Translations under genes and position numbers: made by a program
Shown: piece by piece, positions 32,785 to 45,706 of the stretch
Numbering within the stretch: position 1 is the stretch's first letter
Layout of the letters: each line of letters starts with the position of its first letter
NCBI GenBank assembly: GCA_949361645.1
Contig: OX442415.1
Coordinates: forward strand, 27,369,092-27,433,091
From: Spongilla lacustris
Lineage: Eukaryota; Porifera; Demospongiae; Spongillida; Spongillidae
Length of the DNA stretch: 64,000 nucleotides
Reading direction: 5' to 3'
The notes under the pieces: generated by a model
Seen by the model: the letters and a program-made list of their open reading frames with translations, nothing else
Told to the model about the DNA's origin: nothing
Databases searched by the model: none

Positions 32785-35215
32785 ACTGGTGTGATCATAG
32801 ACTAAGAGCTGAGGTGGTCATTGGGTTAGTGTGTACAGAGTTAAGTGACCTTATGACTAGAATGTCCACTGGTAACTGGTGTGGTTGTAGACTAAGAGCC
32901 AATTAAGGTGGTCATTCGGTTGGTGTGCACAGGGTTAAGTGACCTTATGACTAGAATGTCCACTGGTAACTGGTGTGGTTGTAGACTAAGAGCCAAGGTG
33001 GTCATTGGGTTAGTGTGCACAGGGTTAAGTGACCTTATGACTAGAATGTCCACTGGTAACTGGTGTGGTTGTAGACTAAGAGCCTAGGTGGTCATTGGGT
33101 TAGTGTGCACAGGGTTAAGTGACCTTATGACTAGAATGTCCACTGGTAGCTGGTGTGGTTGTAGACTAAGAGCCAAGGTGGTCATTGGGTTAGTGTGTAC
33201 AGGGTTAAGTGACCTTATGACTAGAATGTCCACTGGTAACTGGTGTGGTTGTAGACTAAGAGCCAAGGTGGTCATTGGGTTAGTGTGCTCAGGGTTAAGT
33301 GACCTTATGACTAGAATGACCACTGGTAACTGGTGTGGTTGTAGACTAATAGCCAAGGTGGTCATTGGGTTAGTGTGCTCAGGGTTAAGTGACCTTATGA
33401 CTAGAGTGTCCACTGGTAACTGGTGTGGTTGTAGACTAAGAGCCAAGGTGGTCATTGGGTTAGTGTGCACAGGGTTAAGTGACCTTATGACTAGAATGTC
33501 CACTGGTAACTGGTGTGGTCGTAGGGTGGTCATTGGGTTAGTGTGCACAGGGTTAAGTGACCTTATGACTAGAATGTCCACTGGTAACTGGTGTGGTTGT
33601 AGACTAAGAGCCAAGGTGGTCATTGGGTTAGTGTGCACAGGGTTAAGTGACCTTATGACTAGAATGTCCACTGGTAACTGGTGTGGTTGTAGACTAAGAG
33701 CCAAGGTGGTCATTGGGTTAGTGTGTACAGGGTTAAGTGACCTTATGACTAGAATGTCCACTGGTAACTGGTGTGGTCGTAGGGTGGTCATTGGGTTAGT
33801 GTGCACAGGGTTAAGTGACCTTATGACTAGAGTGTCCACTGGTAACTGGTGTGGTTGTAGACTAAGAGCCAAGGTGGTCATTGGGTTAGTGTGCACAGGG
33901 TTAAGTGACCTTATGACTAGAATGTCCACTGGTAACTGGTGTAGTTGTAGACTAAGAGCCAAGGTGGTCATTGGGTTAGTGTGCACAGGGTTAAGTGACC
34001 TTATGACTAGAATGTCCACTGGTAACTGGTGTGGTAACCATGTAGACTAAGAGCCAAGGTGGTCATTGGATTAGTGTGCACAGGGTTAAGTGTCATTATG
34101 ACTAGAATGTCCACTGGTAACTGGTGTGGTTGTAGACTAAGAGCCAAGGTGGTCATTGGGTTAGTGTGCACAGGGTTAAGTGACCTTATGACTAGAATGT
34201 CCACTGGTAACTGGTGTGGTCGTAGGGTGGTCATTGGGTTAGTGTGCACAGGGTTAAGTGACCTTATGACTAGAATGTCCACTGGTAACTGGTGTGGTTG
34301 TAGACTAAGAGCCAAGGTGGTCATTGGGTTAGTGTGCACAGGGTTAAGTGACCTTATGACTAGAATGTCCACTGGTAACTGGTGTGGTTGTAGACTAAGA
34401 GCCAAGGTGGTCATTGGGTTAGTGTGTACAGGGTTAAGTGACCTTATGACTAGAATGTCCACTGGTAACTGGTGTGGTCGTAGGGTGGTCATTGGGTTAG
34501 TGTGCACAGGGTTAAGTGACCTTATGACTAGAATGTCCACTGGTAACTGGTGTGGTTGTAGACTAAGAGCCAAGGTGGTCATTGGGTTAGTGTGCACAGG
34601 GTTAAGTGACCTTATGACTAGAATGTCCACTGGTAACTGGTGTGGTTGTAGACTAAGAGCCAAGGTGGTCATTGGGTTAGTGTGCACAGGGTTAAGTGAC
34701 CTTATGACTAGAATGTCCACTGGTAACTGGTGTGGTTGTAGACTAAGAGCCAAGGTGGTCATTGGGTTAGTGTGCTCAGGGTTAAGTGACCTTATGACTA
34801 GGATATCCACTGGTAACTGGTGTGGTTGTAGACTAAGAGCCAAGGTGGTCATTGGGTTAGTGTGCACAGGGTTAAGTGACCTTATGACTAGAATGTCCAC
34901 TGGTAACTGGTGTGGTTGTAGACTAATAGCCAAGGTGGTCATTGGGTTAGTGTGCACAGGGTTAAGTGACCTTATGACTAGAATGTCCACTGGTAACTGG
35001 TGTGGTTGTAGACTAATAGCCAAGGTGGTCATTGGGTTAGTGTGCACAGGGTTAAGTTACCTTATGACTAGAATGTCCACTGGTAACTGGTGTGGTTGTA
35101 GACTAAGAGCCAAGGTGGTCATTGGATTAGTGTGCACAGGGTTAAGTGACCTTATGACTAGAATGTCCACTGGTAACTGGTGTGGTCTTAGACTATGAGA
35201 CAAGGTGGCCATTGT
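32785..35215. repeat. Minisatellite array 2: same 90-bp unit
   Basis: About 2.4 kb of the same 90-bp unit in the same orientation, again with 78-bp variants and one 95-bp AACCA variant near 34031, so it shares the 701-bp higher-order pattern of array 1. Edge units are the most divergent (for example 32790-32900 and 35180-35215), as expected where homogenisation is weak. Two GGGTTA words and one GTGCAC palindrome recur per unit. Confidence 0.95.
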
Positions 35216-36650
35216 TCACATTGATTCATTTGATTTAGGCTGTACAAAAGTAGTGTTTGTTTCATTGTTGTACCACAACAATGTGTTGGTGGTTTATACT
35301 GTCTATTGCAGTTATCTGATTTTAATGCCTCAAATTGACTGGGTATACATTCTGCAGTGGAAATGTGAGATTTTGTGTGGGCCAGCTAGCTTACTTTCTG
35401 TATTGTGTGATGATGAACTGGATCTTAATCACAAATGGTTATTTTTACTGTACATTAATTTTGGAATTGTAATTGTAATAAATATTCACTGATCACTGCC
35501 ACTCCTCCAGCTGATGAAAAGATGAATTTGAATGGGCGAGCTTTTTTACCATCATTTATGCTTTATGCAGATTATTGAGATTATTTTTGCTTGAAATGTA
35601 TCGATAGGCTGAAATCACTACAATACATGTGCACATTCGTTTCCAGCGGTTAGTGTGTCTATTGTATGAGAATGTTGTGCCCACCACTGCATCTTATGAT
35701 ACATGTACATGGTGTATGATCTGGATGCTCATTCGACTTTATTTATTTTTAACCTGTATGTACATGTACATGTATTTTCTTAGGTACGAAGGTATAATGC
35801 TGCTTTCCTATGTCAAAATTGTTTATTCCTAGGTGTTTCTGCTAAGCACAGAATGGGAACAGTCATCATTTTGCTGTATGTGACACACAGTAAGGCCTCA
35901 AGATAAGTTGGCTGTTTGGATCTCCTGTTGAAATGTGCTGTCTTCTTAGTGGCATGCCAATTGGATTGAAGCAGAAGATTCTGAATAGTTCGGGTTGTGA
36001 TACCTTGTGGACAAACTGTTCTGAATTTTTGTAGGACTGTCCTCTTATAACTTACATTTATACATGTATGTACATGATCGTTCATGGTACAAATGTATTC
36101 ATGCATGCAGCGAGGTTAATGAATGTTCGTAAAGCTGCACGCTATAGCACATGGAGGATTGAGTGCTTTGACTTTCAAGCATGATCGGAATAACGATAAG
36201 ACTTTAGCATATGTTCTGTAGTGCTGTAGTCTCTTAATCATCTGGGTTGGGAACTAGGGAAGTACGTTTGGAAGTTCCTCGTTGGCAGCCCAATTAAAGC
36301 CGGTTTGAGACTACATGTACATAATGTTGTACAGTGCAGTGTACTGTTGTGAAATAATAGATCGATTTGATTATTAACAAGGTATATAACAGTGTGACCA
36401 TGTATTATCTATAGCCTGACAAGGTACCCTGGCCGATGCAACAGTCCGAGACAGGATCGAAGTTGCCATATCCGGTTGGTCCAGGCGTTAGTACCAGGCA
36501 AAGCCCATATATATATATATATATATATAATAATTATAATTTTTTTTATTTTTTTATTTTTATCAATACAACAGTATGACCAACACATATGGCTAACAAC
36601 AACACGATACTTATCCTAACACTCCTGGATCACTCACTCACTCACACAAT
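35216..36650. other. Mostly non-coding; faint transposase-like trace
   Basis: No host exon is recognised. On the minus strand about 35870-36050 reads QGITTRTIQNLLLQSNWHAT, which vaguely resembles the helix-turn-helix region of Tc1-like transposases, but it is too short to assign. An (AT)n run lies at 36510-36530. Confidence 0.3.
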
Positions 36651-36658
36651 ATACATAT

Positions 36659-37463
36659 TTATACAAAAAACTCTTCCTCCTGACTGCCCATCTTCATTGT
36701 TCCCAACACAGAAGCTGCATAGCCACGTTGGACGGCAACTGAGAGTCTCTGAGTGAGATATGCAAAGGAGTTGGCTTCTCCAGACACCTGCCTCAACCTA
36801 TGCCCCAACTCTTTCAGGAACTCCATTGTCTTTGGTCCAAAAACTCCACTTGTTTCTATCGCCACTGGAGTCAAAAAGTGGCATGAGTCAAGGTGTTTAT
36901 ACTTCTGCATCTTCTTTTCTTCTGCCTGTTGAGCAACTGCTCCAACTTGCTTTGCAGCAATTGTGGAGTAAGAAGGTGCAAAAATTATATATCAGGACAC
37001 GTTGCATCCTACACCAGAAGTTGGCCACACTTCCAAGGGACAATTAAGACACCATCAGGTCGCTTCCCATCTGAACGATACAGACCTGAAGGCTCCAGAC
37101 GTTATGGAACATGTGCTGCAACCAAAGCTCTGTATATGATGTCATTGACAGCTGAATGGCGGTGGTGGCGTCCTGCACTCTTCTGCAGCTTAAGCCATGT
37201 GTGGCAAACTGAGACACCTCTGCCCCTCAGTGTTGGCAGGTATGGCTTTGACATAGAGGTAGTCCCAGACGGAGACCCATAGATATTCTCATAGTAGCAT
37301 CATCCATACGTAGTCTCAGTGATGTAACCAGCAGGGCATTTAACCATGCACCAGACTCCTTACAGGATGCTGTTATGAAATGAGCCCGAGTCTGTAAATA
37401 GTGTATCTGCGATAGAAGATACTCTGAGTGAGTCCCATGTTTTCTGATGATGGGCAGCAGCAT
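36659..37463 (-). pseudogene. LINE 3'-terminal coding relic
   Basis: Read 5' to 3' on the minus strand, separate frames give ESGAWLNALLVTSLRLRMDD and GLRLGLPLCQSHTCQH, then (after frame breaks) [15 protein letters not shown] with VPWKCG, and finally TPVAIETSGVFGPKTMEFL with LSVAVQRGYAASVLGT. This order matches my memory of the region after the RT domain of a LINE family abundant in sponges and other aquatic animals. Several stops and shifts are present. The RT catalytic part is absent, as for a 5'-truncated insertion. Confidence 0.65.
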
Positions 37464-37618
37464 CAGTGGGGAGTTGTTAAATAATTATTTCTATATTTTA
37501 TAATCATAATTATTATTATATATATATTAACTAAATAGTGTTACCAGCTAGGCTGTGCTGGTACACGCAGGAAAATATTTCTGGCTATATATAATACATG
37601 TATATAGCTCATATAGGC

Positions 37619-37885
37619 ATGCAAGCGTCACAAAATATGGAATTACAAAGACCAGCAAAGCGCAGCAAGATAGGGCCTTTTGACCCTTCCCAATATCGCT
37701 ACTGCCCTCACTGTCACAAATTGGTTTCACCCCGTACATATCGGTCACATATGTCATTAGTAGCGTCTGTCGACCTCGATTATGATGATTCAGATCGCCT
37801 TCCCGGCATGTCGGTAGGTATATTAGGGATTGTGTTCAGTGATTTACAGTAAATAACGCACGCGCACGTAGATAGCACAACTGAT

Positions 37886-37916
<31 letters not shown>

Positions 37917-40900
37917 TATGTGTATGTGTGTGTGTGTGTGGAGAAAGAGGGAGGGAGAGATCCTCCATTGTGCAATGTATAATTAAGTAATTCGATCGAT
38001 CAGTTGGATCTATGATACGGATTCTATTGGTATAATATACCGGCCTTTTCAAAACTGTTGTAAAAATGCAGACGCCGGCCTAGAAAGTTCAAACAAAAGT
38101 GAAAACGCTTACTTCTTTCTCACACTGAAACATTATATTTCTCCAATTCAGATACGCTAGGATAACAGTGGCATAGGAACGTATTAAAGATTTGTGTATG
38201 CGTATGTGTGTGTGTGTGGGGGGGGGGGGGGGGGCCACTTCGTGCAAAATTATCGGCGATATAGCCGGCCGAAGGTTGCAGAAGTGCGGGAAGGGGAGGT
38301 GCCAGCTTTAAGAAGTATAGAAGTTAACTTACGAAACGTCATGGTCGCATGCACATTAAAGGTACATTACGCTGATTACTGCCCAGGTTGTTCTAAAAGA
38401 ACATTTACGCTAATATCAAACCGACGCCTGGATTTATATTCATTTTAACACTATAATTACTCAGTAGTATACGAAATTAATTCTACCGCGGCTCGATTGT
38501 GGTAGATGTGAAAGCAAGCGTGCATGAGCAATATTATCTCTGGCTGTGGCACGAGTAGTACTAGCTTGTTTCCATAGTATTAAAATGGCGGGCGATTGAT
38601 TTCAGGCACTAACTGTAGCTATATATGTTACGGGATTGCTTTTTTTATAAACTCACACAGCCCATACCGTGCCGTACCAAATTAAAGATGTGTCATGCTG
38701 TTAACATTAGAATTTTGGGAGGGGGGGGGGGGGGGGGGGGGGGGGTAGTCATGTAAACTAAAAGCTACAAAATGCAAGAATGAACTCATTTATACACACA
38801 CAAAAATTAGGAAGCAAGGAATTACGGAACTATACATGTATATATATATATTCATTACGTTGTACATATAACAGATAGCAAATCTACCTGCAGCCTAAAG
38901 TAACATGTTATACGATATGTAATATATTAATTTTCGTAAACATGTATTTGGTGTCCATGCACAAATTCTCCATCATAACACTAATTTTATTTCTAATTAA
39001 CTTCTTACATACCGGTATATTATAAACATAATTTTTATATTATAAATTTGATATGTGCTTGCGTGCTACAGCAATACGCTACTTGCAATTGGGTACTACA
39101 ATACAATGATTATATTATTTTACAGTGCTCTAGCTCTACAAGTGTCATACCTGTTGAAAGTGATGATACTACACAATCTCTGGGTTTCATAAACCCTACC
39201 CAAGTTGGAATGGAACTTGATACCATGAGTGACATACCAGATTCTGCAAAAGGTAGCATCTTGCTACATGTATGTACTGATTGAAACTGAAGTATGCGTA
39301 CAATCCAAGGTTTAAGCTTCTGTGAAGCTGACATGAATGAAGAAGACTTAAAGTTTTTCGAAGAAGATACATGTAGTGAAAGCTGTAGCAGCAATAGCAT
39401 ACAAGGAAGTGAAGGTATACTTACATGCATTATAAACAATGGCAAAACTGTAACCCTTCATATTTTAGGTGAATCAAGCTATGAATCTGAGCTATCATCT
39501 GATGAAAGTGCTGACGACCATGCCAGTGATGATCCTCACACCCCATTATCATCTTCAGCAAGTGCATCTGCGGTGAAATGGTTGGTTCTGTTTCTGTGCT
39601 TTTGGCAAGCTATATTCACTGTTTCTGATTCGGCTCTTATACATGTACATCTGTTAGGTTTTTTGGGAATGTTTTTTGCTATGCTTTCATCATTTGCCCC
39701 ATCCAATATGATGGCTGGTATTGCCTCAGGAATGCCAAAATCACTGCATTTACTTAGAAAATTCACAGGGGTAGTTCAAGACCAGTTTGAGCTTTATGTC
39801 ACTTGCCCAGCTTGTTTTAGCATCTATACTATTGCAGAGTGTTTTTCACATAGTGGAACCTGTCCCATCAGATGTGAAAATAAAAAATTTCCTAACCACC
39901 CCTCAAGAAATCGAAGACTTCCATGTAAAGCAGAACTCTTTTATAAGATTAAATTATCAAATGGAAAGTTAAAGTATGAACCAAAGTATTTATTTCCATA
40001 TCAGCCACTCAAAGTCTCTTTACAAAGGCTTTTAAACCGTGTAGGATTTGCAGACAAGTTAGAACACTGGAGATCACGCCAACAAGATATCAATACTTTA
40101 TCTGATATTTATGATGGCCAGGTTTGGAAAGATTTTAGCAGTCAGAAATACAATAACTTCCTGTCAAAGAAGAGATGCATTGGTTTAATGTTAAACTTTG
40201 ATTTTTTCCAGCCATTTAAGCACACAACTGATTCATATGGAGTGTTATACCTAGTATTAATGAACTTACCACGCTCTGTACGATTTAAGCAAGAAAATGT
40301 AATAATTGTCGGAATTGTACCAGCCTTTGAAAAAGAGCCATCAACACTCAACAGCTTTTTTCTACCACTTGTAAATGAATTAAAAGAATTTTGGACTGAT
40401 GGAGTTAGATTCAATACAGCAGAGTCTCCTAATTATAAGCTACTGTTTAAGGCTGCTTTAATGTGTGTTGCATGTGACATTCCTGCAGCTAGAAAATGTT
40501 GTGGATTTAAAGGCCATAGTGCAAATCTTGGTTGCAGTCGTTGTCTTAAATATTTTGCTGGTGGATTTGGTAAAAAAGATTATAGTGGGTTTGACAGGGC
40601 TTCTTGGCCTATTAGAACTGAAATCAAACATCGAGAAACAATTGCTAAATTAAAAGCATGCAATACAAGTAGTGCAACTAAGAATATTGAAAAAGAAACA
40701 GGTATAAAATATTCAGTGCTGATGGAGCTGGAGTATTTTGATCCCATTAGATTTACTATCATTGATCCTATGCATAACTTGTTTTTAGGAACAGCTAAGT
40801 ACATGATGAAAAATATTTGGATGGAAAATGAAATCCTAACCATTCAGCATTTAAAAACGATTCAAACACGAGTAGACACATCTATGTCTCCTGGAGGTTT

Positions 40901-41987
40901 AGGAAGGCTGCCACGAAAGATTGCATCTTCTTTTGGAGGATTTACAGCAGAGCAATGGAAAAATTGGGTTACACTTTTTTCTTTGCATTCTCTGCAAGGC
41001 ATTCTTTCTGATGATCATTACCGCTGCTGGCAAGCGTTTGTATTGGCATGTCATCTTCTATGCCAAAAGGACTTGCCAATTCTTGATTTGCAGAAAGCTG
41101 ATTTGTTGCTACTAAAATTCTGCAAAGATGTAGAAAGATTATATGGAAAACCTTCTATAACACCTAACATGCATCTGCATGCACACTTATCAGAATGTAT
41201 TAAAGACTACGGCAGCATGTGTAGTTTCTGGCTTTTTTCCTTTGAACGATACAATGGAATACTGGGAAACTTTCCAACCAATAAGAAGCAAATTGCCTCA
41301 CAACTTATGAGAAGATTTATATTTGAAGTGGAATGTTCACACTTCCAATTACCTTCAATGTTCCAAGACCAATTTATATCTTTTTTCCAAATTGCATCTA
41401 AAAATTCGTGTTTGGAAAGTGAAACATTTTATCCCCTTAAAAATTGTTATGATTTATTACATATTGACTTGCCTTCTTCAAGAAGAAGGGTAAATCTAAG
41501 CAATGAAGATGTGCAATATATGCAGAATGTATATGATAAACTGTATGGAAGTAATGCTGCTAAAGCTTCAAATACAGCAAAGCTATTTAAGACTATTTAC
41601 ATTAGCAATTACTCTTATGGTTCTTTAAGTTTGCCAAAGACACATAAGTCTGCATACGTAATGTCATCATGGGCCGATGATAATGGGCTTATAGATACAG
41701 ACTCAGTAAGAAGGCCTGGAAAAGTTTTGCATTACCTTCTTCACAAAACCACTATAGAAGGGAAGATTCGTGATCACATATTTGCAGTTGTATCATGGTT
41801 TGGTACTCATCCGTCTCATCTGCATTGTGGAAAGCCTTTGGAGATATGGAAAACTACTGCCATACCAGAAGGCCCAGCAACCTTTCTTCCGATTCATTTG
41901 ATACACAATAGAATTGTAGTTGTATATGGACAGTTTTCCAGTAGTGGAAGCCAGGAAAGAGTGTTGTACGTTTCTCCTATTCCGTAA
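37619..41987 (+). CDS. Plavaka-like (CACTA superfamily) transposase, apparently intact
   Basis: Exons 37619-37813, 39126-39252 and 39310-41987 join in phase and total 3,000 nt: 999 aa. A 54-bp stretch (39415-39468) has GT...TTTTAG ends and keeps frame, so it may be a further intron (981 aa). Exon 1 holds a zinc-finger-like CPHCHKLVSPRTYRSH. A second Cys cluster (CPACFSIYTIAECFSHSGTC) starts the main exon's conserved part. Catalytic-type motifs in order: NFDFFQPF (first Asp), DPMHNLFLGT (second Asp) and FERYNG (Glu), as in tnp2/Plavaka transposases. CRCLKYFAGG is another family hallmark. No stop or frameshift was seen, and this suggests recent activity or domestication. Terminal inverted repeats were not identified. 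Exon 1 may start at an upstream in-frame ATG at 37598. Confidence 0.85.
37878..37945. repeat. (GT)n / poly-G tract in the transposase intron
   Basis: GT repeats flanking a run of about 17 G. A similar GT/poly-G tract occurs at 38202-38234 just after a CAGTGGCATAGGAACG word (38168), which resembles a hAT end. Both lie in the first intron of the transposase gene. Confidence 0.75.
38718..38746. repeat. Poly-G tract
   Basis: About 27 G in a row in the first transposase intron. Confidence 0.85.
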
Positions 41988-42280
41988 TTTTTTTTGAAAG
42001 TGTGTTTTATACATTGTGTATATAGCAAGTGTTGTGTGTATCTTATTATTTTAATATCTCAGATCATTACATGAATGGTATATATTTGAAAAAAATAAAA
42101 TTGTGCATGGATTTTTTTAATTGAAGTGCAGCTGTAATACGTGCGCATGCGCGAATATATATCGCATCGTGACTTATGGCGTCTGAGAGCTGAACAGAAA
42201 ATGGACTAGAAGCGATTCAGCATACATCGATCGTTATAGGTGGGTCTATGCACGCACGAAGATTTAGATTAAAATTGTGT

Positions 42281-42770
42281 ACCCTTTACTTTGACTACCC
42301 CTTACTTCAAATTTATCGGCCTATTTTATTAACGACTTTTAAACTGTGTTATTTTCACATTGACATAGGTACAGGTATCTTTTAAAATACACATTTTTCG
42401 TCAGGGGAGCTTGATTCGCCCAATTATCGTGATTAGTAGCATAAGTTGGATTGCTGGGCCTTATTGTTTACCGTTATGGGTATGTTTACAAATTACAGCA
42501 TAGGCCTACCTAACCCTAAAATGGCCCAGCGGCTTCGCTAGAATATAGCTCATGAGCGCCCGCTAATCACGAAAGTTGGTGAAAGTCGTATCCGTATAAC
42601 GCACTTATGGGCGCCCTCTAATCATGATAGCTGGATGAATCAAGCTCTCCTGAGGATAAATACGTATTTATAAACATACCTGTAGCTATGTATGTGTTAA
42701 AATACTATGGTATGTGTTAAAAAGTAGTTAATAAAAACGGATGAATTTGAAGTTAAAGTAACGGGCGCGA
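42281..42770. mobile_element. Foldback/MITE element with about 145-bp inverted ends
   Basis: The left arm (42281-42435; CCTTTACTTTGACTACC...AGGGGAGCTTGATTC) is the diverged reverse complement of the right arm (42628-42770; GAATCAAGCTCTCCTGAGG...GAAGTTAAAGTAACGGG). About 190 bp of loop contain a further CTAATCACG inverted word. No coding capacity. It follows the transposase gene by 300 bp, but I found no evidence that it is part of that element. Confidence 0.7.
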
Positions 42771-44906
42771 TTTGCACACTTTTGCACCCGATATTAAAAG
42801 ATATTTAATGTAAACCTTCGCCTTACGTTGTTTTATGTGTGTGTCTATGGTGCGTGCTGTTTAGAGCCGATCGTGCACATGCATGTCTCTCTCCCCTCCA
42901 TCTTTCCCAAGCGGCCCCTCTGCGTTGTATTTCTTTTGCACTCACTGACAACTGTGTTAATGTTTCTGTTTGAGCGCGTTTATATGTGCGCGTGACTCCA
43001 GTTGTGTGTTTACACTGCTGTGCTCTTCCGCTGGCTGTTATGAAAGTGCATTAAAATAGACACAACTGGTCCTAACCCTTTTGTTTACCATATTCTTTCT
43101 CACTTGCTATATAGGTAACGTATTGCAACTCCGAATGGACAGTATGTGTCTATGTGAACTACAGGGTTGGTATTTGTATATTGCATTATCTTTTTTTATG
43201 CTTTCTGCATTGAACCAGATTACAAGCGTATAAGCTGCAGGCCAGAACAACTTGTGCAGGGTAAGCATGCATATGGTTTATGTTTTGGTTGAAACATGTT
43301 TATTTCTCTTCTTTCAGAATAACGTTCTTCATATTGCTACAAAGACATTGCTACGAAGACCTCTTCATATGGAACGCTCTTTAATATAAAGATGTATTTT
43401 TTTGTTTTGTTTTGTATTATTATTTTTTATTTTCAGTCCAGCGATGTTATCGTGTATGTATATTTAGTTATTAAAATTTTTAACTTCATACTATGAAATT
43501 TTAATATCAGCAAAAGTTCTACCAAACTTTAACCCTTTCTAAGCGTCTTACTAAACATGATATTTCCAGCAGTAAATTCGTATTTCCTTGGCAGAAAACT
43601 CATGTAATTCCGGCTGTTCAGTCACAGGAAATATCGTAAATACGAAAATTTCTAATTCAAGGAAAGTAACCAAAATAAGGTATTTAATTGTGCTTTACGT
43701 TAGCCTAAACATAACGGAAATGTAGTCATTTCGTCCCGTGTAATCATCGGCTAGAGAGCAAAAACCCAGCCAGAGGGGGTTAAATCAAAAAAGGCAATTG
43801 TCGCGGTACCGCGACAGATTGAGCGGTACCGTTTTTTTTTTTTACTAAGTTTAATATGGTGTCATAACTTTAAATAAATAACATTAAATTGCTGTGAGTG
43901 TATGTTGTATAAGTTATTCACTGCCTGCTTTTAAACTTGCTTTTTTTCCCTCTGTGACATCCCATAGTAGTGTGTTGCTGTCGGCGTCTGCATGACGTCA
44001 TGATATGTAATTTGTGTGTGTGTTGTGTGTGGTGTGTGTGCGTGAGTGCGTGCGTGTGTGCAGAGTTTTGTAGACGCATCAAGCTTCCATCTAACGGTCA
44101 GCCTCACTGTGTATCTCATGGGAATTATAATTCAAAACATTAAATTTCTGTGTGTTGTATAAGTTAGGTACTTGGATAAATCGCGTAAGTGGGTCCGTAA
44201 ATCGATGATCTAAAACTACGTCGAAAACTGGACACGTATTTCGTAAAGTTGGAAAAGGTCTTATAGAAGCGAAGAAAGTTGTTCGATTATCTGCGAGGTT
44301 GGTCCGACTGCATAGCTTGATTTAGTAAGCCGATTTGTTGTAGAATGAAACGCCATTGCCTAATTTCGAGCTGGTTCTTGATCTTTTTTTTTTTTACGCA
44401 TTGAATTCATAGTATAATTTTGGGAATGAATCTTGACTCTGATTGTGAACCAACTATCACAGGATATCTATTGTTATTTAAGTTAGGCATCGAATCATCA
44501 TATTACAAAGTATGAGGACGTTTGGATGATGCCCAAGGGGTGCTTTAACTACCCAGGCGTTTCGTGCTGGTCTGCATGAAAAAAGGACACACATGTTTAT
44601 ATAAATGTATCTTTATATTAGAACTAAGTAGGTTAACTTGGATTCTTTGTCTACAAAGCATAAACACATAACCATTCCTTACAATAAAATGTTTTGTGAC
44701 TACCCTATTTATTGCACACCCCATTCTTCAATCAACTAAGTTGTAAATGAAATTAATTTGAAGACTTAACAAATCATTTTATTTCTATTGTTGTAACATT
44801 GTAATTCGATGATGCCCAAGCACTGCTCTTTTCAAGCCAAGTATTCATGTTTAATTAGATGCATGCATCCATACGGGCACGCAACCATTGCTTTTTTGCT
44901 GTTTAG
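42771..44906. other. No gene recognised
   Basis: About 2 kb without supported exons. It contains an 18-bp perfect palindrome at 43799-43816 (TGTCGCGGTACCGCGACA) followed by another GCGGTACCG, and a GT-rich tract at 44018-44062. Confidence 0.5.
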
Positions 44907-45706
44907 AATGAAGACAGTTATTGATCTAAGGAGGCTCATTAATGATTATAAAAAGGATGTGAGTGAGCATGGATCCCTTCTAGCTCCTGAAATAAGAAAT
45001 GGCTTAGTGTTGTACATCAACTCCAACCTAAAAAATGCCAAACCTATGGAAAAAGCCAAGATAGTGGCAAAACTAGCACCAGGACAAGATGTGAACATTA
45101 ATGCATTGTGCACTTCCAATAAGCGTGTACTTCAAACTATCAATGAAATGAAGAAGCATCTTACTAGAACCTGGGAAGATATTGTTTTTATCTTAATCTG
45201 AAATTTGAATTGCCTTTAAATGAATCCCAAACAAATACATTCAAAAATCCACTTTCATCAGTCAGTGCTTTGCACACTAGTCAAACGGGCACCTCCTGCT
45301 CCATACCAATAAACCTTAGATCTAGCTGCACTGAATTTGGGGAAAGAAAAAGTTCTTTAAGGAAGTTAATGACATCAAATGAGGTTCTCAAAGCAAAGCC
45401 GGCTTCGAGTACTTGCTAATGTTAAAATGCAAAACCTCTATTTTAAAAAAGCATTAAATAGAAATTGAAAAAATACTCGGTTCTAAATTGCTAAGTGCAT
45501 AATAATAAAACAATTCAATGATTAAGAAGTTGACGCAGGAAAATTTGTCATTAAAGCAAGGAAGCCATCACAGTGAAGCAAAACAGTTAACCTACTGGAA
45601 AACTGATGAAGCTGAAGAAGATGGGGAGAACGTTACAATGACAATATATGGGCTGTTAGCAGATTACATTGCTGGGGATCTTAATTTAAGTGAACTGAAT
45701 ACATGA
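44907..45706 (+). pseudogene. Unidentified coding relic in three frames
   Basis: Three open segments follow one another in different frames: 44909-45201 (MKTVIDLRRLINDYKKDVSE onward), 45210-45419 (NPLSSVSALHTSQTGTS) and 45518-45706 (ending YGLLADYIAGDLNLSELNT). No clear GT-AG junctions join them. Codon usage is AT-rich like the Plavaka-like gene. This could be a decayed gene, an accessory transposon protein, or exons joined by weak sites. I do not recognise the family. Confidence 0.3.
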
